Below, in pieces: positions 30,830 to 41,889 of a stretch of DNA of 64,000 nt (position 1 is its first letter; each line of letters begins with the position of its first letter). The stretch is from Oscarella lobularis (Eukaryota > Porifera > Homoscleromorpha > Homosclerophorida > Oscarellidae), in assembly GCF_947507565.1 (NCBI RefSeq), contig NC_089180.1, forward strand, positions 2,852,001 to 2,916,000, written 5' to 3'. The notes under the pieces are model-generated. The model was given only the letters and a program-made list of their open reading frames with translations. It was not told where the DNA came from and searched no databases. Position numbers and translations under genes: made by a program.

Positions 30830-32135
30830 TTCGAAGACAGCAAGAGAGTTCGAAGTCGATCCGAAGCGAATTCGTGAGTGGAATTCAAAATACGAGGATC
30901 TCATGAAGTTGAACCACGGCACCTCAATTCCAGGGCCGCTGTAGCGTCACAGCATCTTGATAGCAGAGTTTTCTCGTACCTAGAGAATCAGCGTTGAGAA
31001 TGTTTTTTCGTTTCCAACAAAGATCTTCGAGCATTTGCTAAAAAAGTTGCCGGAGGTTTGGGATTGTCTCATTTTGCTGCGAGTCCACAATGGCTATCTC
31101 GTTGGAAGAAACGAGTTGGCGTAGGCCTAAGAGTTGGGACCAATACTTCTTAGTTTGTCTCCACTGATTACGAAGAAAAACTGCACGCTTTTCGCCGGTG
31201 AAGACGAATTTCTATTTCATTGACTGTCGCTTTATTATAACTAATTTCTTTAGGTCAGTGATCTTTCATAGAAAAACTTAGGGCGTTAGCTCCGATCGAA
31301 TTGCTAACATGGACAAAACTATTGTGAGGTTTGACATGCCGTCCATACGAACCAATGCCTTACGAGGTCAGAAAACAATCCGAATCAAGACGACCAAAGC
31401 CTAAAAGAAAGGTTTTACAGTCGCCTTAGCAGCGACAGCAAGTTGGTAAAAATTTTTAGCTTTTTTAATTAATTTTTCAAAGAGAGAAACAGCAAGCTAG
31501 GTGACAGAATAAGGAAATCGTTTAGAATTCCGGATACTGTTCGTGTCCATGCAAGCAAGAATGGTTGCATGACAAACGAAATGTTTCATACGTGGCTTAG
31601 GACAACGTATGGAAAGAAACCAGAATGTCGTTTACTTATTCTTGACGAGTACCGTCCACACCAATCGAAAGAGAGCCGGCAGATCATGATCAAAGAATGC
31701 AATTCCGATGTAATCTTAATTCCAGGAGGCTGTACTTCAATTGTCCAGCCAATGGATCGTAGCCTCAATATGCCTTTCAAAAAACATATTCGAGACTCGT
31801 GGAGCTCCTGGATGAAAAGCAGTGGAGGTGAAAAAACTTCATGGCAACTTTAAACAGCCTTCAAGGCAAAACGTCATTAATTGGGTCTCGGCTTCGTGGA
31901 GACAAATATCTGATGGAATCATTGTCAAATCATTTCTTGTTTGCGGAATTTCCAACGCGTTAGACGGCAGTTAAGATGAATACGTCGACGACGTTCTTGT
32001 CATTGAAGAAAATGATGAAGATAATCCGGATGAAGAAGCCACGGAACCAGACTCTAGTTCCAATTCTGAAAGTGATGTTTCTAATCCTGAAAGTGATGTT
32101 AAGGAAATAGGTGTTTTTAGTGACTTAGAAGACTA
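30830..32135 (+). pseudogene. Pogo-like (DDE_1) transposase remnant, copy 1
   Basis: Blocks in order, in shifting frames: TAREFEVDPKRIREWNSKY (helix-turn-helix), GGLGLSHFAASPQWLSRWKK (second HTH), IANMDKTIVRFDMPS with the first Asp, KTIRIKT, KKGFTVALA, then 31569-31853 with LLILDEYRPHQSKE (second Asp) and VILIPGGCTSIVQPMDRSLN (third Asp). An acidic tail follows to TAG near 32135. Several stops and shifts. This is the jerky/Tigger-type layout. A close relative lies on the minus strand at 45860-46700. Confidence 0.8.
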
Positions 32136-32169
32136 GCGCCGAAACTGTACCTTTCATTTTGCGCATTAA

Positions 32170-32884
32170 GGCCGCGATAGGGGTAGTCAAGGGCGTGGCC
32201 ACCGTATCCAGGAAAAGGCGTTTCTTTTCTGATTAGAAACAACAACTCCGGGCGTCGCTTGACGTAAAATGACGCATAGGCATAGCACTTTAGTTCTGGC
32301 ATTCAAACGGTTCGAGTCGTTCGAGAGCGTTCGTACCCCGAACGCTAACAATCGAGGGACATCGAGCGACTTCGAACCGTTTCCTTCCTTTCAGGAGTAG
32401 AACTGGGCTGAACTGGGCGAACGATCGCGATCGACACCTTCTTCCGCACACAACTACGACGGCTTTTTTCGATTGATCTCGTTGGCTGTCAGAAAAAGGC
32501 CGAAACGTGAATGAAATGGCGCTTAGAACCCGTACTTCGGCCGAAAACTCGCTCTATTTTTCGAACGAAGTAACTTATCGAAAAAAGCGATCGTTGTTTT
32601 GTGCGGACGAAAGTGTCGATCGCGATCGTTCGCCCAGTTCAGCCCAGTTCTACTTCTAAAAGGAAGGAAACGGTTCGAAGTCGCTCGATGTCCCTCGATT
32701 GTTAGCGGTTGGGGTACGAACGCTCTCGAACGACCTTCGAAACCGTTCGAATGCCAGAACTAAAGTGCTATGCCTATGCGTCATTCTACGTCAAGCCACG
32801 CCCGGAGTAGTTGTTTCTAATGAGGAAAGAAACGCCTTTTCCTGGATACGGTGGCCACGCCCCCTGACTACCCCTATCGCGGCC
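32170..32884. mobile_element. 0.7-kb non-autonomous element with ~310-bp inverted repeats
   Basis: The left arm starts GGCCGCGATAGGGGTAGTCA and continues through GGCGTTTCTTT, AGTGCTATGCC-complement and the GATCGCGATCG region to about 32480. The right arm (from about 32573) is its inverted copy, ending at GGCC 32884. The spacer is about 90 bp. The left flank is TTAA and the right flank is TCAA, so a TTAA duplication with one change is possible. No coding capacity. Confidence 0.8.
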
Positions 32885-32894
32885 TCAACGGGTC

Positions 32895-33190
32895 CCTGAA
32901 TAAAACATTTTAATACATGGGCGTTTACTACGTGAAGAGTTTATAGTAAGCGCCTACCCCTATCTTCTGGACAAAAGTTGTACAAACGCCCATGGGCGTT
33001 TACTCGTTTACGGTATTACAATACACGCGCATGCAGCCCCATTCTCAGTCCTACAAGCGCATGCGCCTGTAAACCAGAGTCTACGGTATATTGCATGTGT
33101 ATACAAAACAATACCAGCGTGGGAGTTGACCAACCTGAGAAAGCTTTAACTCCGCTATAGTCTGTTAGCTTTTCTTTAACTTTTTTCCTA
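32895..33190. other. No gene; GGGCGTTTAC / AAACGCCC motifs
   Basis: GGGCGTTTACTACGTG (about 32920), a perfect 18-nt palindrome AAACGCCCATGGGCGTTT (32984-33001) and AAACGCCCGC near 34322 look like ends of very small elements. Confidence 0.4.
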
Positions 33191-33193
33191 ATC

Positions 33194-33632
33194 CTAACTT
33201 AAACAATTTGGTCTTGACACGTTGGACCGTTCCAAGTAAAATATGGACATCCGGCAAAACTGACGTTCAAGCTGGGACTCCTCAACGTCAACCAGTTGCT
33301 CATTGATCTCCAAATTAGCCAAACACCCCCCATAACTTGTTACGTTAACGCCATATCTAAGAACCTCTTTGTCCATCGTTGGTGAAGCGCCCTCATGTTC
33401 CATGCCACCGAGATAAAAGTTTTCCAGAATGTTGGACAAATAGGCGAGCACGTCTATTTCGAATGTAGTTCGGTGAGAAACTGCGTCGACTGTAACAGCG
33501 AAATTTGTCGTGTCTGTTGTCATGTTGACTGTGTGCCACGCGCCGTTATATAAGCAAAAGAGAAAAGAATTATCTTCTGACTGGTCACCCTTCTTGTACC
33601 TCAAATTCAATTCATCGACGCGTGACTCTATG
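33194..33632 (-). CDS. Terminal exon with a laminin G-like domain
   Basis: After a good acceptor (ttttctttcatag, about 33633) the frame reads SRVDELNLRYKKGDQSEDNS, LFCLYNGAWHTVNM, VTVDAVSH, ENFYLGGMEHEG, and GGCLANLEINEQLVDV, to TAG 33194. W-H-x-V, a V-x-V-D strand, F-Y-L-G-G and G-C-L-x-N-L-x-I-N are hallmarks of laminin G domains in extracellular matrix and adhesion proteins. The frame also stays open upstream to 33766, but that part does not look like the domain. No other exon or signal peptide was found, so this is a partial gene or a stray exon. Confidence 0.55.
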
Positions 33633-33769
33633 AAAGAAAACCTCTTTTTTTGTTGCTGTACGCGGCTAGAAAAAGACCGTTCGGCCAACTCGATCGCATT
33701 CTGAAACTGACTTGAAGCTGGATGCTTGACGACGACGAAAAAGTTCATTTCGCGTATCCAGTGCATCAG

Positions 33770-34790
33770 AAATGCATTCCTTTGTCAACCGCTGAAGGAC
33801 AGCCATTGGAGCTCTAGCTTGCGCTTTTGAATTTCATCTCTTTTAAGAGTCTTACTTCAAAGAAGGGGAGGCTCTGCTTGGGGGGCTTTAGCCCTCCTAG
33901 CCCCCCCGCCTGTTTCGCCACCTATGGACTGGGAGGGCGTTTTCTTCTCAAACGAGCATCGGTTTGTTCCGACTGAGAAACACAGGCGCATCGTCTGATT
34001 TAGCAACTTAGTTGAGCACACGTGATTTAGGATTGTCGCGTCGCACGAGCGCGCTACGACAGACGCGGGCGTAGTGTCCATGTTTTCCACGGATTCCGCA
34101 TACTGCGTTCGCGGCAGGGCAATAGACCATATTAGATAGGAGGAGCCTGTTCAGGCATGCGCATACGTCAACAGTTAAGTCCGGAACACCTCGTCTGCTA
34201 AAACAAGCCTGTTTCCAAGATCAGCTTCTTAACGTGGCAAATTGCCGCTTTCCCAGCGGTTTCGCACGTTCAATAGCACTGCGTATCGTGTCTTTAGCTA
34301 TGTTACAGTGCCCGTCAGCATAAACGCCCGCGCGCGTTAGTTCTTTTCGAAAGCGCGCAGTTCAAATTTTAGAACCTTTACGTGTTCCTAAACCGTTTCT
34401 TCTGACGATGCATTGGTATAATACGCATTTCTACCATCAGACGTTTCATAATTCATAGTCAGACTATTTATTTTTTCGGAATTTTCTTAAAACGTCTTTT
34501 TTCTCATACGTCTTTGGTGAGGCGTTTTTGAGAAGAGCTGCTTTTAGCACACTTTTATGACCTCTTTACCAGCGAAATTGTCAATGTAAAAAGTCGATCT
34601 TTCACTTTGTTATCAAAGAATCTGCGCAAATCAATCATTTTAGGATTTCTTATAGTTCTTCTGCTTTGGTGTCAATTAGTGACATCTTTGGAAGAGAACG
34701 TGAGGAAGTCGTGATTGTCGTCTTGTTCAGATTGGCATCTAATTAGCGCCCTTATTTTCTAAATGCAAAATTTTTTATGTAAACTGCTTT
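33770..34790. other. No gene recognised
   Basis: Possible upstream exons of the laminin-G gene were sought on the minus strand without success. Confidence 0.3.
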
Positions 34791-34812
34791 GGCACGTGAC
34801 GTGTGACGTGCC
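34791..34812 (+). promoter_or_regulatory. Near-palindromic CACGTG element upstream of the HIRAN gene
   Basis: GGCACGTGACGTGTGACGTGCC has 7-bp inverted ends (GGCACGT/ACGTGCC) and lies 24 bp before the start codon at 34837. It could bind a bHLH or bZIP factor. Confidence 0.5.
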
Positions 34813-34836
34813 TTATTTCTCTACAGCGCAGTCTCG

Positions 34837-35367
34837 ATGGCTTTCTCTTCCTTTTTCGTGAATTGCCAGCTTCGCGGCGTCCGCTTTCGAAACGGATACC
34901 GTTCCGCGGAGTCAGACGATGCACTTATTTTCAGTCGTCGACCCACTAATGCGCACGACCGAAATGCAATCGTTGGTCTGTACGGTGGAGCCGAACTGGG
35001 CTACGTTGAAGCAGACGTAGCCGCCATTCTCAGTCCTCTTATTGACGAGTACGCGATTGGCGATTTCTTGTCTAGACGCATTATTTCTCCAAGAGCTTCT
35101 CTTTACATTTCTTCGCGGGACCCCGTACTCAAACAATCCCAAAGCATATCAAAGCTGGCGTTTTCGATTCGAGTATGGGACATCGAATTAGAAGTCGAAT
35201 GCCAAGGCACGTCGATTCCTGAGGAAAAAATGACGTCCGTCTTCGCTCAGTTCAAAGAACGAGGAAACACGGTGACGTGGAATGAAAGCAGCGGTCGACT
35301 TACCAAAGAGCCGTCGGAATCGGTAGTTTTTCCAATTGACGACGATCTGTATGCTTGTATGCTCTGA
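34837..35367 (+). CDS. HIRAN-like domain protein, single exon
   Basis: A 176-codon frame starts at ATG after a pyrimidine stretch (tttctctacag), which could also be a 5'UTR acceptor. Residues 12-75 read RGVRFRNGYRSAESDDALIF, RRPTNAHDRNAIVGL, GAELGYVEADVAAILSPLID. The N-x-H-D-R-N-A-I-V core and G-Y-V-x-x-x-x-A-x-I-L-S-P-L-I match HIRAN. The C-terminal 100 residues are not recognised. There are no stops or shifts, unlike the surrounding transposon debris, so it may be under selection. It differs from the HIRAN gene at 8755, so it is not a recent copy. Confidence 0.6.
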   Translation: MAFSSFFVNCQLRGVRFRNGYRSAESDDALIFSRRPTNAHDRNAIVGLYGGAELGYVEADVAAILSPLIDEYAIGDFLSRRIISPRASLYISSRDPVLKQSQSISKLAFSIRVWDIELEVECQGTSIPEEKMTSVFAQFKERGNTVTWNESSGRLTKEPSESVVFPIDDDLYACML

Positions 35368-35369
35368 AG

Positions 35370-36015
35370 GCGCAATGACTACGTGGTTGCTGCTACGTAA
35401 TGTTCTTCGAATGTGTAGAATCCAGCAGTAGAGCTGATTTTAATTAGACTGAGAATACAAAGATGCGGCTTAATGCTGAAGAGAATTTAGTTTCCTTGTT
35501 CAACATTGTCGATTTTTTGCACAAAGAAACAGCCTATACGTACAAATAAAAATTGGTTTGGTACTGTAATACTCGTCCTCTTTAGAAAAACTTCGATTGT
35601 TACAACATTGCTGCTTCTCGTTTGTTTTGTACTGCAGCCGTTGCCGAGGAAATCAGTAAACTCCGTGCTCAATTTCACTCTGACTGATTCGACGTAGAGA
35701 ATTAGATGTCTGTTCCTAAGCAATTGTTGCTTTTTAAATACTTGCTGCAAACTGCTCAAGAAAAAACTTACGATGGTTACGGTTGTTTTATCGCGTTCAC
35801 TGATCTCGCAGCTATCCAACTGCTACAAGTTTGTGAAGCTGTTTATCGCACACAGCTCCAAGTCGGCCGCGCAAATATCTTTTCACCGCGTCAAACCCGA
35901 GTCCGTAACAACAATCGGTACAGTGTATTCGTAATTGAATTGTCATCTCGTCTCGATTGAACCGCGCAAAAGTCTCTGATTTGAGAAGTATCTTACGTAC
36001 AATTTAAGTATCTGT
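35370..36015. other. Unassigned open frames
   Basis: A plus-strand frame (35706-35960, 84 codons, MSVPKQLLLFKYLLQTAQEK start) and a minus frame (35487-35819) overlap. The plus frame could be a worn N-terminus of the transposase that follows, but I see no helix-turn-helix. Confidence 0.3.
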
Positions 36016-36019
36016 ACTT

Positions 36020-36746
36020 TTAGGTTGCTCTAGTGGTTGGATTCCTAATGCAGATTTGGTATTCATTTCCAAAACCAACACATCTGATTATCACGATGAA
36101 ATGAACAGCACTCACTTTGCTGAGTAGTTCAAAAAAAAGCTTGTTCCAAATTTGCCACCACGATCAGTAATTGTTCTCGATAACGCCCCATATTACAACG
36201 TGGTGGTTGAAAAAGTTCCGGTGAAATCTTTCACGAAAACGTTCATGAGAGAGTGGCTAACCAAGCATGAAATTCCTTGAAACAACGGAGATCTAAAAAA
36301 AAAAATGTTTTAAAAAGATAAAGAAACATCTTTTCAAAAAAAGTATGGTGTCGATGGCATTGCAAAGACTGCGGGCCACAGCGTTTTAAGGTCACCTATT
36401 GCGCACTGTTAATTAAATCCGATAAAACTTGTCTGGGCGAGCGTAAAAAACTACTTGAATTAAGAAGCATAACGCGACCTTCAGGCTTACCGACTTGAAG
36501 GAGCTTGTTGCGCTCGCTTTTAATAACGTTACTCCCGAAATTTGGTCGAACTGTTGCCGGAAAGCCGAGAAAAATGAGCAACGGTATTGGAGAAACGACG
36601 GTCTGCAAGAGGACGCCGTTGAACAAGTTCTCATTGATCTCGGAGAAAAAGATGACAGCAGTAGCAAAGAGAGCTCAATGGATGACAGCGAAACAGATAG
36701 TGAAGTTATGGACGAAGACGATAGGAGAGCTGTGAGTACATTCTAA
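36020..36746 (+). pseudogene. Tc1-like (DDE_3) transposase remnant
   Basis: Blocks: GWIPNADLVFISKTNTSDYH with DEMNSTHFAE (stop) FKKKLVPNLPP, then RSVIVLDNAPYYNVVVEKVP with the second catalytic Asp. Next come GHSVLRSP, HC, a TAA where the family has Glu, LNPIKLVWASVKNYL, and in another frame MKELVALAFNNVTPEIW and CCRKAEKNEQRYW, with an acidic tail to 36746. The family usually reads C-(E/D)-L-N-P-I-E-x-x-W. The catalytic Glu in N-P-I-E is Lys here, so the copy is inactive. Confidence 0.8.
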
Positions 36747-37091
36747 GAAGTGCTGCCTAATTAGATAACTTGATTAGGACGTCACGAGATCATGACGTAT
36801 TCGCTGACACGCCTCTTCAGTCATGCACAACGTCGAAGTCAATTCCATTGTAATTGGAAGCTCAAGCGCGTTAAAACCAAGTTAAAAACCGTCCTAATCA
36901 GACGTTCTACGACGAAGATATGGCCGATTTTCAATCGGCCAAGTGAACGTGAACGGACTGTACATATATTCCTTCGTTTGATGAAAAGATGTTAGAGTGC
37001 GTGCAAGAGGAATCGAAGAAGAGTCGAAGCGGTTTACGGCAGCTGCGTGCAATATAGGGGCTAACCCCACAGCGTAATTAAAAGCAATTGC

Positions 37092-38399
37092 TTAGTCCAA
37101 CTCCACATCCTCGTCGATCTCCTTGTTCGCCTTTTCTCCTTCCGTTGCGTCGGCGACGTTGGGTTGTTCTTTCTGGCTCTCCGCGTCAGCGTTCTCCGCT
37201 TGAACCTCCTCGTGCCCCTCGTCGCTGTCGGCGTTCGCTTCGGAATTCTCCTCGCGGGCGTCGTCTCGTCGTTCGTCGTTCGCTGGCACGTCCACCTCTT
37301 CCCGAATGCACGATATCGCCGCTCGTTCCGATGCTCCTCCCCTTCGCTCGACGTCACGACGTGGGCATTGGCGAGCGATGTGACCCGTTTCGTTGCATTG
37401 AAAACACTTTCGCGTCGTTCCTTCGCTGCATTCCCTCGCCAGGTGACCATCCTTGCCGCAATTATAACAGGAGCGAGTCTCACTTCGCCGACGCGCCTCG
37501 AGCTCGTTTTCGCGCGAATCGCCTTTCGGCATTCCGCAAAGTTGTCCTAGCATCGTTTCGATTCTTTTCATCCTTTCTTCAAGCGCCGCAACTTGTGGAT
37601 CCTGCGCCGACGCAACGGCGCTTATGCGCGGCGCACTTCGCTCTCTCGATCGGTGTCCTCCTCGATACGGAGCGGCAAAAGTCGGGTCGCCAGAACGTCT
37701 TTCGCAAACAGCATCAGCTCCGCCGCGCGCGTAATTGTCTGGTCGAACGTGTCGACGGGGTTCACCTCCAGCTCGAAACTGATTTCTCCAGGTAGTCCGG
37801 CGACGAATTTCTGTATCAACTGATCTTCCCTTGTCGCGTCGTCCAGATTCGGAAGCGCTTTGTCCAACAGTCGCTTGATTTCGCGCGCGTACTGCTCGAT
37901 TGACTCGTGCGTCTTCCACGTTCGCTCGCCTAGCTGCCGACTCGCCAATCGTCGCTGCTCTCGCGTGTCCGGCACGAAGGAACGACTGAGAGCGTCCCTT
38001 AGCTGCTGGTAAGTCGCCGCACCGCCTCGCTGCACGCGCTCGAAGATCGCCCACGCGCGACCCTTTAGAAACGTCGGAAGCATTCGACGTCGCGTGGCGT
38101 CGTCCCAAACGTTTGCGTCGCTGCACGCTTCGAATTGTCTGATCCATCGTTGGAAGTCGCCGTCCGAGAATTTGTCAGGCGTCGCCGCCTGTCGCTGTAT
38201 CACATTGACCTCCGTCCGCAACCGCCGCATTTGGCACGTTCGCCGCCGCATTTGGCGCGTTCGCTGCAACGTTCTGCCCTCCGCCGTCAGCGTTGTTCGC
38301 TGGCGCATTCGGTTGCGCGTTCTGTCCTCCGCCGTCAGCGTTGTTCGCAGGCGCATTCGGTTGCCCGTTCGGTTGCGCGTTCTGTCCGTCGCCGTTCAT
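37092..38399 (-). pseudogene. Ty3/gypsy-type gag with two CCHC zinc knuckles
   Basis: The coding sense is leftward. ATG 38399 opens an Asn/Ala/Gly-rich leader (repeats like PNAPANNADGGGQN). The capsid part (SDGDFQRWIRQFEACSDANV, RMLPTFLKGRAWAIFERV, RQLGERTWKTHESIEQYARE, FVAGLPGEISFELEV) is in a second frame. The nucleocapsid part returns to the first frame with CYNCGKDGHLARECSEG and CFQCNETGHIARQCPRR, then a long acidic tail ending EIDEDVELD. So the capsid segment is shifted relative to both flanks. Pol is absent. Leader and LTR upstream are intact-looking. Confidence 0.8.
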
Positions 38400-38440
38400 T
38401 TCGCTTCGTCTTCACCAGTCTCTTCGGAGTCGTACGGTTT

Positions 38441-38461
38441 GGATCCGAGTCCTGTCACCAA
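38441..38461 (-). other. Probable primer-binding site
   Basis: On the minus strand TTGGTGACAGGACTCGGATC starts at the LTR end. The TGG complementary to a tRNA CCA tail sits one base from the LTR. The primer tRNA was not identified. Confidence 0.55.
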
Positions 38462-38713
38462 TGTAACGTCGTCGCCTCTTCGGTTCTCGATCGTCGTCGC
38501 TCGCTCGCTGATTCGCTTCGGTCGCTCCGCTCGCTCACGAGTTCGTTAACGTTTTTATTGAACTTCACTGCTCGCACACACTCGACTGGACTACAGACTC
38601 TCGACTACTCGCACACGCACAGACTCCCCTATTAGCACGCATACGCATCCAATCATCGGCCGCCTCCACTTAACTAATTAAAACATAAATGTCCCGGAGT
38701 GCCCTTCACTACA
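38462..38713 (-). mobile_element. 5' LTR of the gag-bearing retrotransposon (252 bp)
   Basis: In element sense it begins TGTAGTGAAGGGCAC and ends GACGACGTTACA. It contains AATAAAAACG as a possible poly(A) signal about 100 bp before the end, and is followed at once by a primer-binding-site-like sequence and gag. No 3' LTR was found, so the element is truncated after gag. Confidence 0.65.
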
Positions 38714-38845
38714 TCCGTTCTTCCTTCGAAGGACGGATTTTCGTTCAACATGTAGGCTAAATGTTTTTTATAATGATTTACTTTTCTTTAGCTGCATGGA
38801 ACTTTTAGTCCAATTTGTCGTTCATTGAATAAAATCGTCATTAGA

Positions 38846-41395
38846 ATGGACAGCTCGAAAGCCGGCGATTCCTTGAAGAGATCTTTGCCTCTGTGGTCTC
38901 CAACGGGCCATACCCCCACGTCGAAGTCCGCTAGAGCCGATCAGCATGAACCGGCGGCACCAGCTGCGAGTCCACGAGCGCGAAAATCACTTTTCGAGCC
39001 ATTAAGAGCACGCTGGTCGGAAGAAGAGGACATGGCCTTGCTTAAAATAATTTCGAGCGAAAACGAGCGGTGGCCGCGAGACGCGGGCGTATTGGCGGTT
39101 TGGATCGACGCTGCTGCAAAATTGACAACGGAGACGGGATTTCCTCGTACAGGTATAGCAAGAACATCAATGGGTCATACTATCGTCATACCATAATTAT
39201 GCGACCAGCTGCATCGTGTCGAGCTCGAATCATGAAAAAATATAGATTTCGCCATAACAGCGCAATGGAAGCTTACCTCTTTTTGGAGACGGCGGTTGTC
39301 GAAAATCATTCACGTGCAACGCAAACGGAGAGGCAAGAAATTTTGACGGGTGTTCAAACAGACAGTGTCATTGCTGACATCGATTTCCTCTTTGGCACTT
39401 TGTCGTCACGAGAAAAGGTTTAGTAAGAGTATCTTTTCCTGCAAAGCATTAGCAAAGGGTTGCAATTGGCAGATACAATTTATGAATAGGGCATTTTCTT
39501 TGCTGTGCCAGGATAAGGGAATCCACCAAGAGTGTAGTGGCTTCATCGAGGACTCATTGAACGGAACGAAAAACCTTCAGAACGCAGGTAAATGCTATCA
39601 CTTATTACTTTCTTCAAAGTACATGCCCGTGTTTAGGACGATCTAACATGATTGCAGGACTGGCACGCTGCATTGGCGTTAAGACCAGTCAAGGAAATGA
39701 AGCAAGATTGCCATTAGATCGCATCCAACGGGTCTGATAGAATATCAGATACTCTTTTTCAATTCCTCGCACCGCAACACGGTTTGTTCTTGCATAGAGT
39801 TTCAAATTTGAGATAATTATGTTGTCTAAATTTAAGATTCCTCAGTGTCCACCAGACTACCTGTCTTGGGCAGATACCATGTACCATAGCTTCGGCAATA
39901 GGTGGTTCAATCTTCATCGAGGTCCTGGGTGGTCATCTATACCTCCCCTACTGATGACGTCGTGTCGAGTATGCATGACTACTTGATCGTACCAACGCCA
40001 TTATTCGAATGGATTAACCACTGTTCTGCAAGCTAAGATAAACGTTGCAGCGCCTTCTCTCAGCAAAATTTACCGTGACTTCTCTGAAGGCAAATATAAC
40101 AAGTCGTCTGCAGTACAGGTAGGGCATGCAGCGTCACATAAACTTACTCTATAATTAGCGACTTATTTTTGAAGACGGCAGCACTTGATGACGCGCAGAA
40201 ATCGCTCCCAGATTCCCACTATTGGATGAAAGCCGACGCCTGCGACATACTGGCTGGCGTGCAGGAATCTGTAAAGGGAGAATGGTCGGGTGATGTTGAC
40301 TTGAACGACAGGAGTTTGGAGGCGGAGAAGGAAATATACACGACATTGAAAAAGAAGATGGTAAATCTTGGAAAGGAGGACAGTCATGAAGCATTGACTG
40401 GCGATGCTGGCTACATTCTATCAAAACTGAGCGCATACAAACAACGTCTTCAAAAGAGTCAAGAATAGTTCCGTTCAATTAGCCATTAATTATTTCCATC
40501 ATTTTTTTAGAACTTGAAGACAAACAGAAGTCCCTGCGCAAAAGCAAGAGCTCCAGCGACAAAGAACGTCTGCCTCTTCTCTGGGAAATTCATGATTTGA
40601 AAACGGCAATCGACGACAACGAGAAAATCAAAAGTAGTCTGTTGATAATACAAGCATCCAACGAAGAAGACTTCCGTGATATATTTCTACTATCGCAACG
40701 GTGACCGTGAAAATTTTGTTAAAATGTACCATGCAGCAGAGTTAATACTGCGTAGATTCGTGAGGAGGGTCCGGCACTTCTTGAAGGAATAACACGTCTC
40801 GTCAGAGTTCCAGCGACGCACGCAATGGTGTTTATGATAAGTCCAGAGGAACGAAGCAAGAAGCCTTATGCTACGCCGGTCCAACTAGTTCCTTGTAGAG
40901 GAATGACCGATGCTACAGTTAGAGATCTAACCAACGGAATTAAGCGTGCTATGGTGGAAGGAAATATGAAAGTTAGAGGTAATGTACATCGGAAATGTAT
41001 AAAATAGACTTTTATTTCCAATAGGCTTCGTTACGGACGGAGAATTTAATTCTCTCCGTTCACGAGGTGAATCACGGCCTGTCCATATTTTTCAAATTCG
41101 GCCAGATGTTCGCAAGAAAGTCAGCAGTTGGAGTTTGACTACAATGCAGAACATGTTAATGCCATCACGTACGTTTCTCAATGGTATTGAAATGGTGCAG
41201 GCCATATCTGGCTTGTTTATAGGAAATGAGGAGAATCCGGTAGCCGTGACAAAAAATGACAACGTCACACAGGACATTCTGCGCTACATTCGACGCGAAC
41301 TAAACAAAGGACGACTTTGGCTAACAGCGGTACGAGAGATTCGTATGAAAATGATTCCTGAAGGCTATTCTGTGGACAGTTTGGAGTGGCGGTAA
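38846..41395 (+). CDS. Ten-exon SANT/Myb-domain gene of an unnamed invertebrate family
   Basis: Exons: 38846-39152, 39209-39417, 39473-39587, 39658-39731, 39798-39921, 40033-40118, 40175-40457, 40511-40700, 40756-40978, 41025-41395. All introns are 46-111 bp, GT-AG, and all but one junction keep phase (40700/40756 does not). About 660 residues. Residues 58-115 are SANT/Myb-like: RWSEEEDMALLKII ... WIDAAAKL ... CRARIMKKYRF. Later parts include HYWMKADACDILAGVQESVK with WSGDVDLND, and MVFMISPEERSKKPYATPVQ ... GFVTDGEFNSLRSRGESRPV. I remember similar unnamed proteins from corals. The strand-helix-DGE pattern near the end hints at an RNase H-like fold, unproven. Coding may continue past 41395. 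Confidence 0.65.
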
Positions 41396-41630
41396 ATTCA
41401 TTCCACGTTATGTAGCATATTTGGCGCTATGATTACTTTGATGCAGACATCCTCGCAAATGCTGCCAATGAAAGCGAGAAAGACTGCCTTCGATCGCTTT
41501 TGGCACAGAGGCGAACTGTTGGCGTAAGCGGCGGAGAACGCAAAACCGCGAAAATGGAATTTCGAGTATATTTCGCTAAATTTTCTCGCTGTCGATTCTA
41601 TGAGGACGAATAATATTGGACGCACATATC
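41396..41630 (+). other. Possible continuation of the SANT gene
   Basis: Beyond the TAA, GGCGCTATGATTAC opens a frame (YDYFDADILANAANESEKDC, LRSLLAQRRT) to 41614. TGGCG occurs on both sides of the intervening 35 bases, so a small insertion or a missed splice could separate it from the main gene. Confidence 0.3.
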
Positions 41631-41700
41631 TTCTCTTCGCTTTCGCTGCGTATAAACCAACTTGAAGAAGGCGGGGTTAGGAAAAAATTATTAATTATTC

Positions 41701-41889
41701 TTATTTGCAATAAAGTAAATGATTAGGCTCACTTGGTGAATGTTTGTTCATAGTTGGTTTTTCGGTGTCTGGAGATTTCTCACGAGATGCTGACTCCATC
41801 GTTGGATCCGGAGGAGGATTCGGATCGCTTTCTATCTCGAGAGGCTCTCTGTGCTTGGTGCGACACGTCAAAGACTTCTTACGAGGCAT
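41701..41889 (-). CDS. Small Pro/Ser-rich protein candidate with a TATA promoter
   Basis: ATG 41889 opens 62 codons (MPRKKSLTCRTKHREPLEIE ... NHLLYCK) rich in Pro, Ser and Glu, with a basic start. About 70 bp upstream on the same strand lies GTATAAAAACACG, a good TATA box. A ttttttag acceptor lies just before the ATG. No family recognised. Confidence 0.35.
   Translation of the reverse strand: MPRKKSLTCRTKHREPLEIESDPNPPPDPTMESASREKSPDTEKPTMNKHSPSEPNHLLYCK

Noticed and set aside
37088-38635. Long plus-strand frames opposite gag
   Set aside because: Antisense of the GC-rich gag region; no motifs.
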